The notes below the pieces were generated by a model. The model was not told where the DNA came from. It saw only the letters and a list, made by a program, of their open reading frames with translations, and searched no databases. From assembly GCA_945901045.1 (NCBI GenBank), contig CAMDKK010000043.1, positions 1-34,558 on the forward strand: a DNA stretch of 34,558 bases, given 5' to 3'. Every line of letters begins with the position of its first letter. Positions within the stretch are counted from its first letter, which is position 1. Position numbers and translations under genes: made by a program. This document shows, piece by piece, positions 1 to 6,479 of this stretch. The stretch is from Limnohabitans sp. Rim8. Its GTDB lineage: Bacteria > Pseudomonadota > Gammaproteobacteria > Burkholderiales > Burkholderiaceae_C.

Positions 1-21
1 GCAAGCGATCAGGGTTCAATC

Positions 22-36
22 GCCAGCAAGGCTGGC
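22..36 (-). other. Short stem-loop downstream of ahpC
   Basis: GCCAGC at 22-27 and GCTGGC at 31-36 form a 6-bp perfect stem with a 3-base loop, just past the ahpC stop codon. On the minus strand it is not followed by a T run, so it does not meet the usual picture of an intrinsic terminator. It may only help mRNA 3'-end stability, or it may be chance. Confidence 0.25.
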
Positions 37-58
37 TCCTGGAAGGCAGCTGGCAGGA

Positions 59-622
59 TTAGATTTTGCCGACCAGGTCGATGGACGGGGCCAAAGTCTT
101 AGCGCCTTCTTTCCACTTAGCGGGGCACACTTGGCCGGGGTTGGCTGCGGTGTACTGGGCAGCGGTGAGCTTGCGCAGGGTTTCAGACACATCGCGGGCG
201 ATTTCGTTGGAATGGACTTCCACGGTCTTGATGGTCAACTCGGGGTTGATGATGAAGGTGCCGCGCAATGCCAAGCCTTCTTCTTCGATGTGCACGCCAA
301 AAGCCCGTGTCAATGCGTGAGTAGGGTCACCCACCAATGGGAACTTGGCCTTGCCCACAGCTGGCGATGTCTCGTGCCACACTTTGTGAGAAAAGTGCGT
401 GTCGGTGGTCACGACGTAGACCTCGGCGCCGGCTTTTTGGAAGGCTGCATAGTTGTCAGCCGCGTCTTCGATTTCTGTGGGGCAGTTGAAGGTGAAAGCG
501 GCTGGCATGAAAATCAGCACATTCCACTTGCCTTTGAGGCTTTGCTCGGTGACTTCAATAAACTTGCCATTGTGCAATGCGTTGGCTTTGAAAGCTTGGA
601 CTTGGGTGTTGATCAGGGACAT
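59..622 (-). CDS. ahpC: Alkyl hydroperoxide reductase subunit C (2-Cys peroxiredoxin)
   Basis: Cytosolic peroxiredoxin of 187 residues that reduces H2O2, organic peroxides and peroxynitrite, normally recharged by AhpF or a thioredoxin-type partner. The sequence shows the peroxidatic cysteine C47 in the P40-x3-T44-x2-C47 active-site pattern and the resolving cysteine C166 in the C-terminal VCPAKW motif, and ends in LVGKI as in enterobacterial AhpC. Length is exactly that of the family. The active-site segment reads MPAAFTFNCPTE where E. coli has YPADFTFVCPTE; I recall this variant from other Burkholderiales, so it is probably lineage-typical. The ATG at 622 is preceded by AAGG. No ahpF lies downstream within the window. 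A perfect 10-bp inverted repeat sits 26 bases upstream of the start and may be the control site. Confidence 0.96.
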   Translation of the reverse strand: MSLINTQVQAFKANALHNGKFIEVTEQSLKGKWNVLIFMPAAFTFNCPTEIEDAADNYAAFQKAGAEVYVVTTDTHFSHKVWHETSPAVGKAKFPLVGDPTHALTRAFGVHIEEEGLALRGTFIINPELTIKTVEVHSNEIARDVSETLRKLTAAQYTAANPGQVCPAKWKEGAKTLAPSIDLVGKI

Positions 623-647
623 GGTGCGACCTTATGTTGATTTATAT

Positions 648-676
648 AAACTATCGATATAAAAATTCGATAGTTT
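648..676. promoter_or_regulatory. Perfect inverted repeat upstream of ahpC, candidate redox-regulator operator
   Basis: AAACTATCGA (648-657) and TCGATAGTTT (667-676) are exact reverse complements separated by 9 A/T-rich bases, 26 bp upstream of the ahpC ATG. OxyR sites in enterobacteria contain ATAG and CTAT tetranucleotides. The same tetranucleotides occur here but with a 15-bp inner spacing instead of 7, so the match to the classic OxyR pattern is partial. The position fits an operator or activator site of ahpC. The identity of the regulator is inference. Confidence 0.5.
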
Positions 677-776
677 TATATTAACACAACCTAGGGTTTG
701 TACTTATTAACCCTTTCAATGACACCCATGGGGAAAACCCTTTAACGTGAAAAGCTTTGGCTGCCAGTTGATGGGG

Positions 777-1145
777 TCAGCGACGGGTAAAGCCGATGGC
801 CGCCACTGGCCAGGCCACAATCCAGGCCCCACCGCCCCAGGGAACCAAGGTGCGGAATGCATCAAAATCCAGCAATTGCCGGGCGTAGATGTTGAAGCTG
901 AAGAAAACCATTCCCAACAGCAAAAGCCCTCCAGCAGCCAATAACCACGGACAAGAGCGACGTTTGTAAAGCGCCAGCCCCACCAGCATCAGTCCCAACG
1001 CGTGGAACTGCTGCTGATTCAGGGCAGTTTGAACCATGACGGGCACGCCTTGGGTGAAAGCAGGTAAATGCGCAAATGCGGCGCTGAAAACCACGCTCAA
1101 ACCCGCAAAAAGGGCACCTAAAACGAGATACAGCTTGGAAAACAT
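777..1145 (-). CDS. DUF423 family small membrane protein
   Basis: Inner-membrane protein of unknown function, 122 residues from the chosen ATG. It has four hydrophobic segments and the family pattern: an N-terminal LGALFAGLSVVFSAAFAHL, then a QTALNQQQFHALGLML segment, a GMVFFSFNIYA segment and a C-terminal PWGGGAWIVAWPVAAI. DUF423 proteins (such as E. coli YgdD) are about 120-130 residues, which supports the start at 1145. An in-frame ATG at 1220 would add 25 non-hydrophobic residues and would run into the candidate Pho box of the divergent phosphate genes. No enzymatic residues are recognisable, and no biochemical role can be assigned. Confidence 0.8.
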   Translation of the reverse strand: MFSKLYLVLGALFAGLSVVFSAAFAHLPAFTQGVPVMVQTALNQQQFHALGLMLVGLALYKRRSCPWLLAAGGLLLLGMVFFSFNIYARQLLDFDAFRTLVPWGGGAWIVAWPVAAIGFTRR

Positions 1146-1213
1146 GGGTTTTGCGATCTCACTTAAAGACAAATCAGACCTTTGGATTGTGCACTGCGGG
1201 GTTAAAATCGCTT

Positions 1214-1242
1214 GTTTCATAAATTTGTCACGCCAATGTCAT
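1214..1242 (+). promoter_or_regulatory. Candidate Pho box (three half-sites) before the DUF47-pit pair
   Basis: Three 7-base units resembling the PhoB half-site CTGTCAT lie in exact 11-bp register: GTTTCAT (1214-1220, 5 of 7), TTGTCAC (1225-1231, 5 of 7) and ATGTCAT (1236-1242, 6 of 7), with 4-base spacers AAAT and GCCA. PhoB binds tandem CTGTCAT repeats with 4-bp AT-rich spacers. A possible -10, TATTAT, lies at 1260-1265. That is 17 bp past the last unit, longer than the roughly 10 bp usual at E. coli Pho promoters, which weakens the case. The genes behind it are phosphate transport genes, which fits. A 14-bp palindrome, GTCATTTGAATGAC (1238-1251), overlaps the last unit. Confidence 0.45.
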
Positions 1243-1282
1243 TTGAATGACTTGATTGGTATTATTGGATTCAGGAAATCTC

Positions 1283-1930
1283 ATGTTTTTTGCCAAGTTA
1301 CTGCCCAAAGAAGGCAATTTCTTTGAACTGTTCAATCAACATGCTGATCGTATCGTTGATGCTGCACGCGCATTTTCGAATTTGGTGGCCAATTACAATG
1401 ACGCTCACTTGCGTGACAAGTACTACCAAGACGTAGACAACGCTGAACGTGCAGCCGATCGGGTCACCCAGGAAGTCAACCGCCTGATTCACACCACTTT
1501 CATCACCCCGATTGATCGTGAGCAAATTCACACGCTGATCAATTTGATGGACGATGTCGCTGATTTGATTCAAGACTCTGCCGAAACCATGGCCTTGTAC
1601 GATGTGCGCGCTATGACCCCTGAAATCACACGCTTGACTGACCTGTCTGTCAAATGCTGCGAGCGGGTGCGTGAAGCCGTGAAAATGCTGGCCAAAGTGG
1701 CTGACCCCGCAGTGGCAGAAGCCGCGCTTAAAACCTGCGAAGAAATAGACCGATTAGAGTCAGACGCAGATCGCGTCATGCGCAGCGCCATGAGCAAACT
1801 GTTCCGCGAAGAACCGGACGTGCGTGAAGTCATCAAGCTCAAAGCGATCTACGAGTTGCTGGAAACCATTACCGACAAATGCGAAGACGTGGCCAATCAG
1901 ATCGAGGGCATTGTCCTCGAGAACTCTTGA
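1283..1930 (+). CDS. DUF47 family PhoU-like protein, Pit accessory/regulator
   Basis: Cytosolic all-helical protein of 215 residues in the DUF47 (YkaA/PhoU-like) family, which is commonly encoded immediately before Pit phosphate transporters and is thought to modulate them. Family traits seen: N-terminal FFAKLLPKEGNFFELF, the acidic helix DNAERAADRV, the TFITPIDREQIHTLINLMDDVADLI segment and the C-terminal YELLETITDKCEDVANQIEGIVLENS. The ATG at 1283 has AGGAA six bases upstream; a TTG further upstream at 1256 is less likely. The stop is followed after 19 bases by pit, so the two are almost certainly co-transcribed. Possible PhoB control is discussed under the upstream Pho-box candidate. Confidence 0.92.
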   Translation: MFFAKLLPKEGNFFELFNQHADRIVDAARAFSNLVANYNDAHLRDKYYQDVDNAERAADRVTQEVNRLIHTTFITPIDREQIHTLINLMDDVADLIQDSAETMALYDVRAMTPEITRLTDLSVKCCERVREAVKMLAKVADPAVAEAALKTCEEIDRLESDADRVMRSAMSKLFREEPDVREVIKLKAIYELLETITDKCEDVANQIEGIVLENS

Positions 1931-1949
1931 TTCTCGCCGGAGCTCCAAC

Positions 1950-2960
1950 ATGCAAAACATGCAAGCCGCTCTTTGGGTGGTGATCCTGCTGGTGGTTCTG
2001 GCTTTGGCATTTGATTTCATGAACGGTTTTCATGATGCGGCCAATTCCATTGCCACGGTGGTCTCGACGGGGGTACTGAAACCGGCACAAGCCATCGTGT
2101 TTGCAGCATTCTTCAATGTAGTTGCCATTTTTATCTTTCATCTGAGCGTGGCTGCCACGGTCGGTAAAGGTATTGTGCAGCCCGGCATTGTCGATACCCA
2201 TGTGGTCTTTGGCGCCTTGGTAGGGGCCATCACTTGGAATGTGATCACCTGGTATTACGGTATTCCCAGCAGTTCCTCGCATGCCCTCATCGGCGGCATT
2301 GTCGGCGCAGTGATCGCCAAAGCGGGTGCTGGCGCCTTGATTTCTGCTGGCATTTTGAAGACGGTGGTCTTTATTTTCATCTCGCCGCTTTTGGGTTTTC
2401 TGCTGGGATCATTGATGATGGTTCTGGTGGCCAATATTTTCAAACGAGCGCGCCCCTCCAAAGTGGACAAGTGGTTTCGAAATTTGCAGCTGGTTTCGGC
2501 GGGCGCTTACAGTTTGGGGCACGGCGGTAATGACGCGCAAAAAACCATTGGCATCATCTGGATGCTGCTTGTGGCCACAGGTTATGTGTCAGCAACAGAT
2601 GCTGCGCCACCCACTTGGACCATCGTCAGCTGCTATTTGGCGATCGGGATAGGGACCTTGTTTGGCGGCTGGCGTATTGTCAAAACCATGGGTCAAAAAA
2701 TCACCAAACTCAAACCCGTTGGGGGCTTTTGTGCTGAAACCGGAGGGGCTATCACCTTGTTTTTGGCGACCGGCTTGGGGATTCCCGTGTCCACAACACA
2801 CACGATCACTGGCGCCATTGTGGGCGTGGGTTCGACTCAGCGTGCCAGTGCGGTGCGTTGGGGCGTGGCGGCCAATATTGTTTGGGCCTGGATATTGACA
2901 ATTCCTGCCAGTGCCTTTGTAGCGGCCATCGCCTACTGGTTCAGTATGCAAATATTCTGA
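1950..2960 (+). CDS. pit: Inorganic phosphate transporter, Pit family
   Basis: Inner-membrane low-affinity phosphate (metal-phosphate/H+) symporter of the PiT family, 336 residues with about ten hydrophobic segments. The two duplicated signature regions are visible: NGFHDAANSIAT near residues 25-36, with GIPSSSSHALIGG near 104-116, and later SLGHGGNDAQKTIG near 200, with GIPVSTTHTITGAIVG near 285. The ATG at 1950 is preceded by GGAG (1939-1942), and the 5' neighbour encodes the usual DUF47 partner. A longer in-frame extension upstream overlaps the DUF47 gene and has no family similarity, so it is rejected. The length is typical for DUF47-linked Pit proteins, which are shorter than E. coli PitA (about 500 residues). 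Confidence 0.95.
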   Translation: MQNMQAALWVVILLVVLALAFDFMNGFHDAANSIATVVSTGVLKPAQAIVFAAFFNVVAIFIFHLSVAATVGKGIVQPGIVDTHVVFGALVGAITWNVITWYYGIPSSSSHALIGGIVGAVIAKAGAGALISAGILKTVVFIFISPLLGFLLGSLMMVLVANIFKRARPSKVDKWFRNLQLVSAGAYSLGHGGNDAQKTIGIIWMLLVATGYVSATDAAPPTWTIVSCYLAIGIGTLFGGWRIVKTMGQKITKLKPVGGFCAETGGAITLFLATGLGIPVSTTHTITGAIVGVGSTQRASAVRWGVAANIVWAWILTIPASAFVAAIAYWFSMQIF

Positions 2961-2964
2961 GTGC

Positions 2965-3411
2965 TTACTGGCTGATGAGCCTGGCTTGCTCTACTTGGTA
3001 TTCAAAATACCGCTGAAAGCTGAACACGATACTGGACATCAGTACCGTCGTGCCCATAAGTAAAGACAAAACGATCGCCCCAATGGTGGGCCATTGGGTT
3101 GCGCCTGCATTCGCCTCGGGATCGGCTTCGGGGTTGAACTGAGCGTTCCATTTTTCAGGCGTTTTCAATCCGTAAATGATGGCGTTCAGGGCGCAACTCG
3201 CCACGGTGAAGCCGAGCATGGGTATCAAAATCCAACTCAGAGCATCGTCTTGGCCAAATGCCAACGCGCGTTGAATGCCGTAGACCCCCAAGCCCGTCGG
3301 CAAGGGCAATAGCCATCCGACAAGGTCGCTCAATCCAAACAAATAAAAGCGATGGAGGCCCAAAGGGCCACCCAGGAAAGTCAGCCATGCGGCGAGTGTT
3401 TTGTTTTTCAT
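2965..3411 (-). CDS. TM2-domain membrane protein
   Basis: Protein of 148 residues with an N-terminal TM2 domain: a charged start (MKNKTLAAW), a first hydrophobic hairpin with the typical GGPLGLHRFYLF motif near residues 14-25, and a second segment. Two further hydrophobic stretches follow, around residues 60-80 and 110-128, separated by a hydrophilic region rich in D, E and A (QFNPEADPEANAG). The function of TM2 proteins in bacteria is not established. The ATG is closely preceded by AGGA. It lies tail to tail with pit, only 4 bases between stops, and 30 bases downstream of the acetyltransferase gene, with which it may form an operon. Confidence 0.8.
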   Translation of the reverse strand: MKNKTLAAWLTFLGGPLGLHRFYLFGLSDLVGWLLPLPTGLGVYGIQRALAFGQDDALSWILIPMLGFTVASCALNAIIYGLKTPEKWNAQFNPEADPEANAGATQWPTIGAIVLSLLMGTTVLMSSIVFSFQRYFEYQVEQARLISQ

Positions 3412-3441
3412 AAGTCCTGATTATTGAGGACTTCTGAAGCT

Positions 3442-3966
3442 TCAAACGAAAGGCGGCTGGGAATCGGCTAACCCTAAAGGCTTTTCCATCAGCACAATGT
3501 CCAGCCATTGGTCGAACTTCCATCCACACGAGGCAATGGTAGCGGCATGACGAAAGCCCAAGGCGCTGTGCAAACCGATTGACCCCGCATTGGCTGAATC
3601 GCCAATAACAGCGATCAATTTGCGGACTCCTGCACGTTCAGCACTGGCACATAATTCGGTCAATAATGCCCGGCCGAGGCCTTTTCTGTGGGCTTGTGGT
3701 GCCATGTAAATGGAGTCTTCGGCCGAGAATCTGTAGGCGGGTCTCGGTTTGAACCAATTGCAATAGGCAAACCCCAGAATGTGGCCGGCCTCTTCTACGA
3801 CCAAATAAGGCAATCCTTTGGATTGGATGTCGGACCAGCGACCCACCATGTCCTCTTCGCTAGGAGGATCAATTTCAAACGTACCGGTGCCGTGCAGCAC
3901 GTGATGACGGTAAATGGCGGTGACAGCCGCAATGTCTTTGTCCGAGCTGTGGCGTATCAGTGGCAT
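3442..3966 (-). CDS. GNAT family N-acetyltransferase (phosphinothricin acetyltransferase-like)
   Basis: Cytosolic acetyl-CoA-dependent N-acetyltransferase of 174 residues. The architecture matches the PAT/MnaT (YncA) group: IRHSSDKDIAAVTAIYRHHVLHGTGTFE at the N-terminus, PYLVVEEAGHILGFAY (beta strand 4 region), then the acetyl-CoA pyrophosphate loop QAHRKGLGRALL near residue 95 and LHSALGFRHAATIASCGWKFDQWLDIVLMEK at the C-terminus. Relatives acetylate methionine sulfone/sulfoximine or phosphinothricin, and the natural substrate here cannot be told. The start at 3966 (MPLIRH) aligns with the family; an in-frame ATG nine codons earlier at 3993 would overlap the promoter of the divergent rpsP operon. 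Confidence 0.87.
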   Translation of the reverse strand: MPLIRHSSDKDIAAVTAIYRHHVLHGTGTFEIDPPSEEDMVGRWSDIQSKGLPYLVVEEAGHILGFAYCNWFKPRPAYRFSAEDSIYMAPQAHRKGLGRALLTELCASAERAGVRKLIAVIGDSANAGSIGLHSALGFRHAATIASCGWKFDQWLDIVLMEKPLGLADSQPPFV

Positions 3967-3984
3967 GTTGGGCAATCTCAGGGT

Positions 3985-4004
3985 TATAATCAAAGGCTTT
4001 TCAG
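3985..4004 (+). promoter_or_regulatory. Promoter of the rpsP operon (consensus -10 with AGGCTTTTC start region)
   Basis: A perfect TATAAT lies at 3985-3990, followed after three bases by AGGCTTTTCAG (3994-4004), where transcription should begin. No convincing -35 hexamer is seen at 16-18 bp upstream. The same arrangement, including AGGCTTTTC at the same spacing, is found before rplS (5781-5800). This would give a leader of about 105 bases before rpsP. Confidence 0.6.
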
Positions 4005-4010
4005 TGTGTC

Positions 4011-4081
4011 ACTGGCCGGGTGGCCAGTTGCGTGTCTCAAACGCTGAGAGAATTTTAAAGGTACTTGGGTTTCGAGTACCT
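4011..4081 (+). promoter_or_regulatory. Structured 5' leader of rpsP-rimM-trmD (three stem-loops)
   Basis: Three consecutive inverted repeats fill the leader. ACTGGCC (4011-4017) pairs with GGCCAGT (4022-4028) across a 4-base loop. TCTCA (4035-4039) pairs with TGAGA (4045-4049). AGGTACTTG (4059-4067) pairs with CGAGTACCT (4073-4081) across a 5-base loop, with one G-U pair. The last stem ends 10 bases before the AGGA ribosome-binding site (4092-4095). No T run follows any of the stems, so they are not obvious terminators. They may be a protein-binding or stability element. I do not recognise the fold as a named ribosomal leader. Confidence 0.5.
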
Positions 4082-4101
4082 GTTCCACCCTAGGATAAAT
4101 C

Positions 4102-4353
4102 ATGGTTGTCATTCGTCTTTCACGTGGCGGTTCTAAATCCCGTCCATTTTTCAACATCGTTGTGGCTGACAAGCGCGTTCGCCGCGATGGTCGTTTCCTC
4201 GAACGTATCGGTTTCTACAACCCGACCGCTTCGGGTCAAGAAGAAGGCCTGCGTATCGTGCAGGACCGTCTGACTTACTGGCGCAGTGTCGGCGCTCAAG
4301 CCTCCCCTACGGTTGAGCGTTTGGTCCGCCAGGCTGCTGCCAAGGCTGCTTAA
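4102..4353 (+). CDS. rpsP: 30S ribosomal protein S16
   Basis: Small-subunit ribosomal protein of 83 residues, a 16S rRNA 5'-domain binder needed for 30S assembly. The N-terminus ([17 protein letters not shown]) and the motifs [15 protein letters not shown] and [10 protein letters not shown] are diagnostic, and the length is typical. AGGA lies seven bases before the ATG. It is the first gene of the classic rpsP-rimM-trmD-rplS order, with its own consensus -10 about 110 bases upstream and a structured leader. Confidence 0.98.
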   Translation: MVVIRLSRGGSKSRPFFNIVVADKRVRRDGRFLERIGFYNPTASGQEEGLRIVQDRLTYWRSVGAQASPTVERLVRQAAAKAA

Positions 4354-4370
4354 TTATTCAAAGCACAGCG

Positions 4371-4946
4371 ATGCTCCCAACGTTAGAGGCTGCCGACTTG
4401 CCGGCAGACGCCATCGAGGTGGGACGCATTGCGGATGCCTGGGGCATCAAAGGCTGGTTCAAAGTCTTGCCTCACAGCGCCTCACCCGAGGCGCTTTTTT
4501 CTGCCAAACGCTGGTATCTCTTGCCGCCGGACAGGCCCATGAAGGCATCCATGCCTTGGACGGGTGCTTTGCTTCTGAAAATCAAAGAAGCCAAAGACCA
4601 CTCTGATTCCGTCGTCGCCACCAGCTTAGACATCGCGGATCGCAATGCTGCCGAAGCTTTGCGTGGCGCCCGTGTGTTTGTTCCTCGCTCGAGTTTTCCG
4701 ACGGCTGCCCAAGACGAGTACTACTGGGTCGATCTGATCGGTCTCGATGTATTTAACCGTGAAGGTGAGGCCATGGGGCAGGTGAAAGAGCTTTTGAGCA
4801 CCGGTCCGCAAACCGTGTTGGTGCTCACCTACACCGACACCCAAGCCAAAGAAGCTGAGCGAATGATCCCCTTCGTCGCTGCGTTCATTGATGCAGTCGA
4901 TTTACCAGGGCGACGCATCACAGTCGACTGGCAAGCGGATTACTGA
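4371..4946 (+). CDS. rimM: Ribosome maturation factor RimM
   Basis: Cytosolic 30S maturation factor, 191 residues, that binds S19 and helps mature the 16S rRNA head. The N-terminal RimM domain starts with VGRIADAWGIKGWFKVLPHS (about residues 17-36). The C-terminal PRC-barrel domain contains EYYWVDLIGLDVFNREGEAMGQVKELLSTGPQTVLVL and ends with the PFVAAFIDAVDLPGRRITVDW segment typical of the family. It starts 17 bases after the rpsP stop; the ribosome-binding site is weak. The 3' end lies 46 bases before trmD. Its place between rpsP and trmD confirms the identification. Confidence 0.97.
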   Translation: MLPTLEAADLPADAIEVGRIADAWGIKGWFKVLPHSASPEALFSAKRWYLLPPDRPMKASMPWTGALLLKIKEAKDHSDSVVATSLDIADRNAAEALRGARVFVPRSSFPTAAQDEYYWVDLIGLDVFNREGEAMGQVKELLSTGPQTVLVLTYTDTQAKEAERMIPFVAAFIDAVDLPGRRITVDWQADY

Positions 4947-4992
4947 ACGCGCTGGTCGTCCAGCCCGATGTGTGATTCCCAAGCACAAAACC

Positions 4993-5775
4993 ATGCGCTT
5001 TGACATCCTTACTTTGTTCCCAGAGTTGATCACGCCCTTGTTCACCAGCGGTGTTACGCGTCGTGCTTACGAATCCGGTGCGATCGAAGTTCATTTATGG
5101 AATCCAAGGGACCATGCCGAGGGCAACTACCGCCGTGTGGACGACAGGCCTTTTGGCGGTGGGCCCGGCATGGTTATGTTGGCCGAGCCTTTACTGCAAT
5201 GCCTGAATGCCATTCGCGCCAGTCGCCATGAAGAGATCGACGCACAAGCGCCCTTGGTTTTGTTTTCACCCACGGGTGCTCTGCTGACCCATGCCGGGGT
5301 GAGCGAATGGTCCGCAAGCCCTGGCGCTATTTTCTTGTGTGGTCGCTATGAGGGCGTTGACCAGCGTTTTATCGACCATTTTGTAGACCGCCAAATCAGT
5401 TTGGGCGATTTTGTTTTGTCCGGCGGTGAAATCGCCGCCATGGCGCTGCTCGATGCTGTGGCTCGACTGCAACCCGGTGTCTTGAACGACGAAGGCAGCC
5501 ACAGGTTCGACAGTTTCAATCCCGCTTTAGACGGTCTGCTCGATTGCCCGCATTACACCCGCCCCGAGGTCTGGCAAGGACACCCCGTTCCTGCCCCGTT
5601 GATGTCGGGGCACCACACCCAAATTGCCCAATGGCGGCGCCAGCAAAGTTTGGCACTGACTGCACAATCGCGCCCTGAATTGCTGGAAAAAGCCCGAGAC
5701 CAAGGCGGCTTGACCCCGAAAGATGAAACCTTCTTGGCGGCCATGGAGGCCGCACAAGCCAAGCCAGGTCCGTAA
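4993..5775 (+). CDS. trmD: tRNA (guanine-37-N1)-methyltransferase
   Basis: SPOUT-class enzyme (260 residues) that methylates G37 beside the anticodon of tRNAs reading CUN, CCN and CGG, preventing +1 frameshifts, using S-adenosylmethionine. The N-terminus MRFDILTLFPELITPLF fits the family, and PFGGGPGMVM, the trefoil-knot region FLCGRYEGVDQRFIDH with EISLGDFVLSGGE-like sequence, and LDCPHYTRPEVWQG are all present. The ATG at 4993 gives a normal family length; an in-frame upstream extension to 4888 overlaps rimM in another frame and is rejected. The end of the gene carries the -10 region of a promoter for rplS (from 5781). Confidence 0.97.
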   Translation: MRFDILTLFPELITPLFTSGVTRRAYESGAIEVHLWNPRDHAEGNYRRVDDRPFGGGPGMVMLAEPLLQCLNAIRASRHEEIDAQAPLVLFSPTGALLTHAGVSEWSASPGAIFLCGRYEGVDQRFIDHFVDRQISLGDFVLSGGEIAAMALLDAVARLQPGVLNDEGSHRFDSFNPALDGLLDCPHYTRPEVWQGHPVPAPLMSGHHTQIAQWRRQQSLALTAQSRPELLEKARDQGGLTPKDETFLAAMEAAQAKPGP

Positions 5776-5780
5776 AAGGC

Positions 5781-5800
5781 TATAATAGTAGGCTTTTCGA
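5781..5800 (+). promoter_or_regulatory. Internal promoter before rplS
   Basis: TATAAT at 5781-5786 is followed by three bases and AGGCTTTTCGA (5790-5800), the same layout as the rpsP promoter at 3985-4004. No good -35 is visible. Transcription would start near 5793 and give a leader of about 100 bases before rplS, allowing L19 to be made independently of trmD. Confidence 0.55.
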
Positions 5801-5893
5801 TCCTCTGTCCGCCGCGGCAAACTGCACTTTGAACTTGATTCAAATCAGTCGCCGCCCCTAGCGCAGCGAGAACATGATCGATGGAGAGTGAAC

Positions 5894-6286
5894 ATGAATC
5901 TGATTCAAACCCTTGAACAAGAAGAAATTACGCGTCTGAACAAGACCATTCCCGAATTCTCACCTGGCGACACCGTCATTGTGAGCGTCAACGTGGTTGA
6001 AGGTACACGCAAGCGTGTGCAGGCCTACGAAGGCGTAGTGATTGCCAAACGCAACCGTGGCCTTAACAGCGGCTTCACAGTGCGCAAAATCTCAAACGGC
6101 GAAGGTGTGGAGCGTACATTCCAGACCTACAGCCCCTTGATCGCTGCCATTGAAGTCAAACGCCGTGGCGATGTTCGGCGCGCCAAGCTGTACTACCTGC
6201 GTGAACGCAGCGGTAAGTCTGCGCGTATCAAAGAAAAGCTGCCACAGCGTGCAGCCAAAGTGGCTAAAGTGGTCGCAGCAGCTTAA
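5894..6286 (+). CDS. rplS: 50S ribosomal protein L19
   Basis: Large-subunit ribosomal protein of 130 residues located at the 30S-50S interface. Diagnostic segments are [58 protein letters not shown] and [13 protein letters not shown], followed by [28 protein letters not shown]. The ATG at 5894 has GGAG seven bases upstream; a GTG two codons earlier is less likely. The C-terminal tail after the KSARIKEKL region is slightly longer than in E. coli L19 (115 residues) and is Ala/Lys/Val rich. It is the last gene of the operon, followed by a strong intrinsic terminator. Confidence 0.98.
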   Translation: MNLIQTLEQEEITRLNKTIPEFSPGDTVIVSVNVVEGTRKRVQAYEGVVIAKRNRGLNSGFTVRKISNGEGVERTFQTYSPLIAAIEVKRRGDVRRAKLYYLRERSGKSARIKEKLPQRAAKVAKVVAAA

Positions 6287-6307
6287 AGTCTGCAGGCCCA
6301 AGCCTCC

Positions 6308-6341
6308 AAAAACCGCCGGTGCAAGCCAGGCGGTTTTTTTT
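6308..6341 (+). terminator. Rho-independent terminator after rplS
   Basis: AACCGCC (6311-6317) pairs with GGCGGTT (6329-6335) across an 11-base loop. The stem extends by A-T pairs on both sides, and eight T residues follow the GC part of the stem. It lies 22 bases past the rplS stop. Confidence 0.92.
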
Positions 6342-6405
6342 CGCCTGAAGCTAAAGCGAGCGCGTCACGAATCCACACCCTTGAAGTTCAGTGTCTACAG
6401 GCATT

Positions 6406-6440
6406 AAAAAAAGCTCCGGACACTTGCGTGCACGGAGCTT
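6406..6440 (-). terminator. Rho-independent terminator after the DEAD-box helicase gene
   Basis: Read on the minus strand, AAGCTCCG (6440-6433) pairs with CGGAGCTT (6418-6411) across a 14-base loop and runs into a stretch of T (complement of the A run from 6406). It lies about 40 bases past the helicase stop. The two terminators at 6308 and 6406 insulate the convergent transcription units. Confidence 0.85.
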
Positions 6441-6479
6441 GGGGATCAAGCCGTCAGCCGGTGAGGCTGACGCGCTGAT

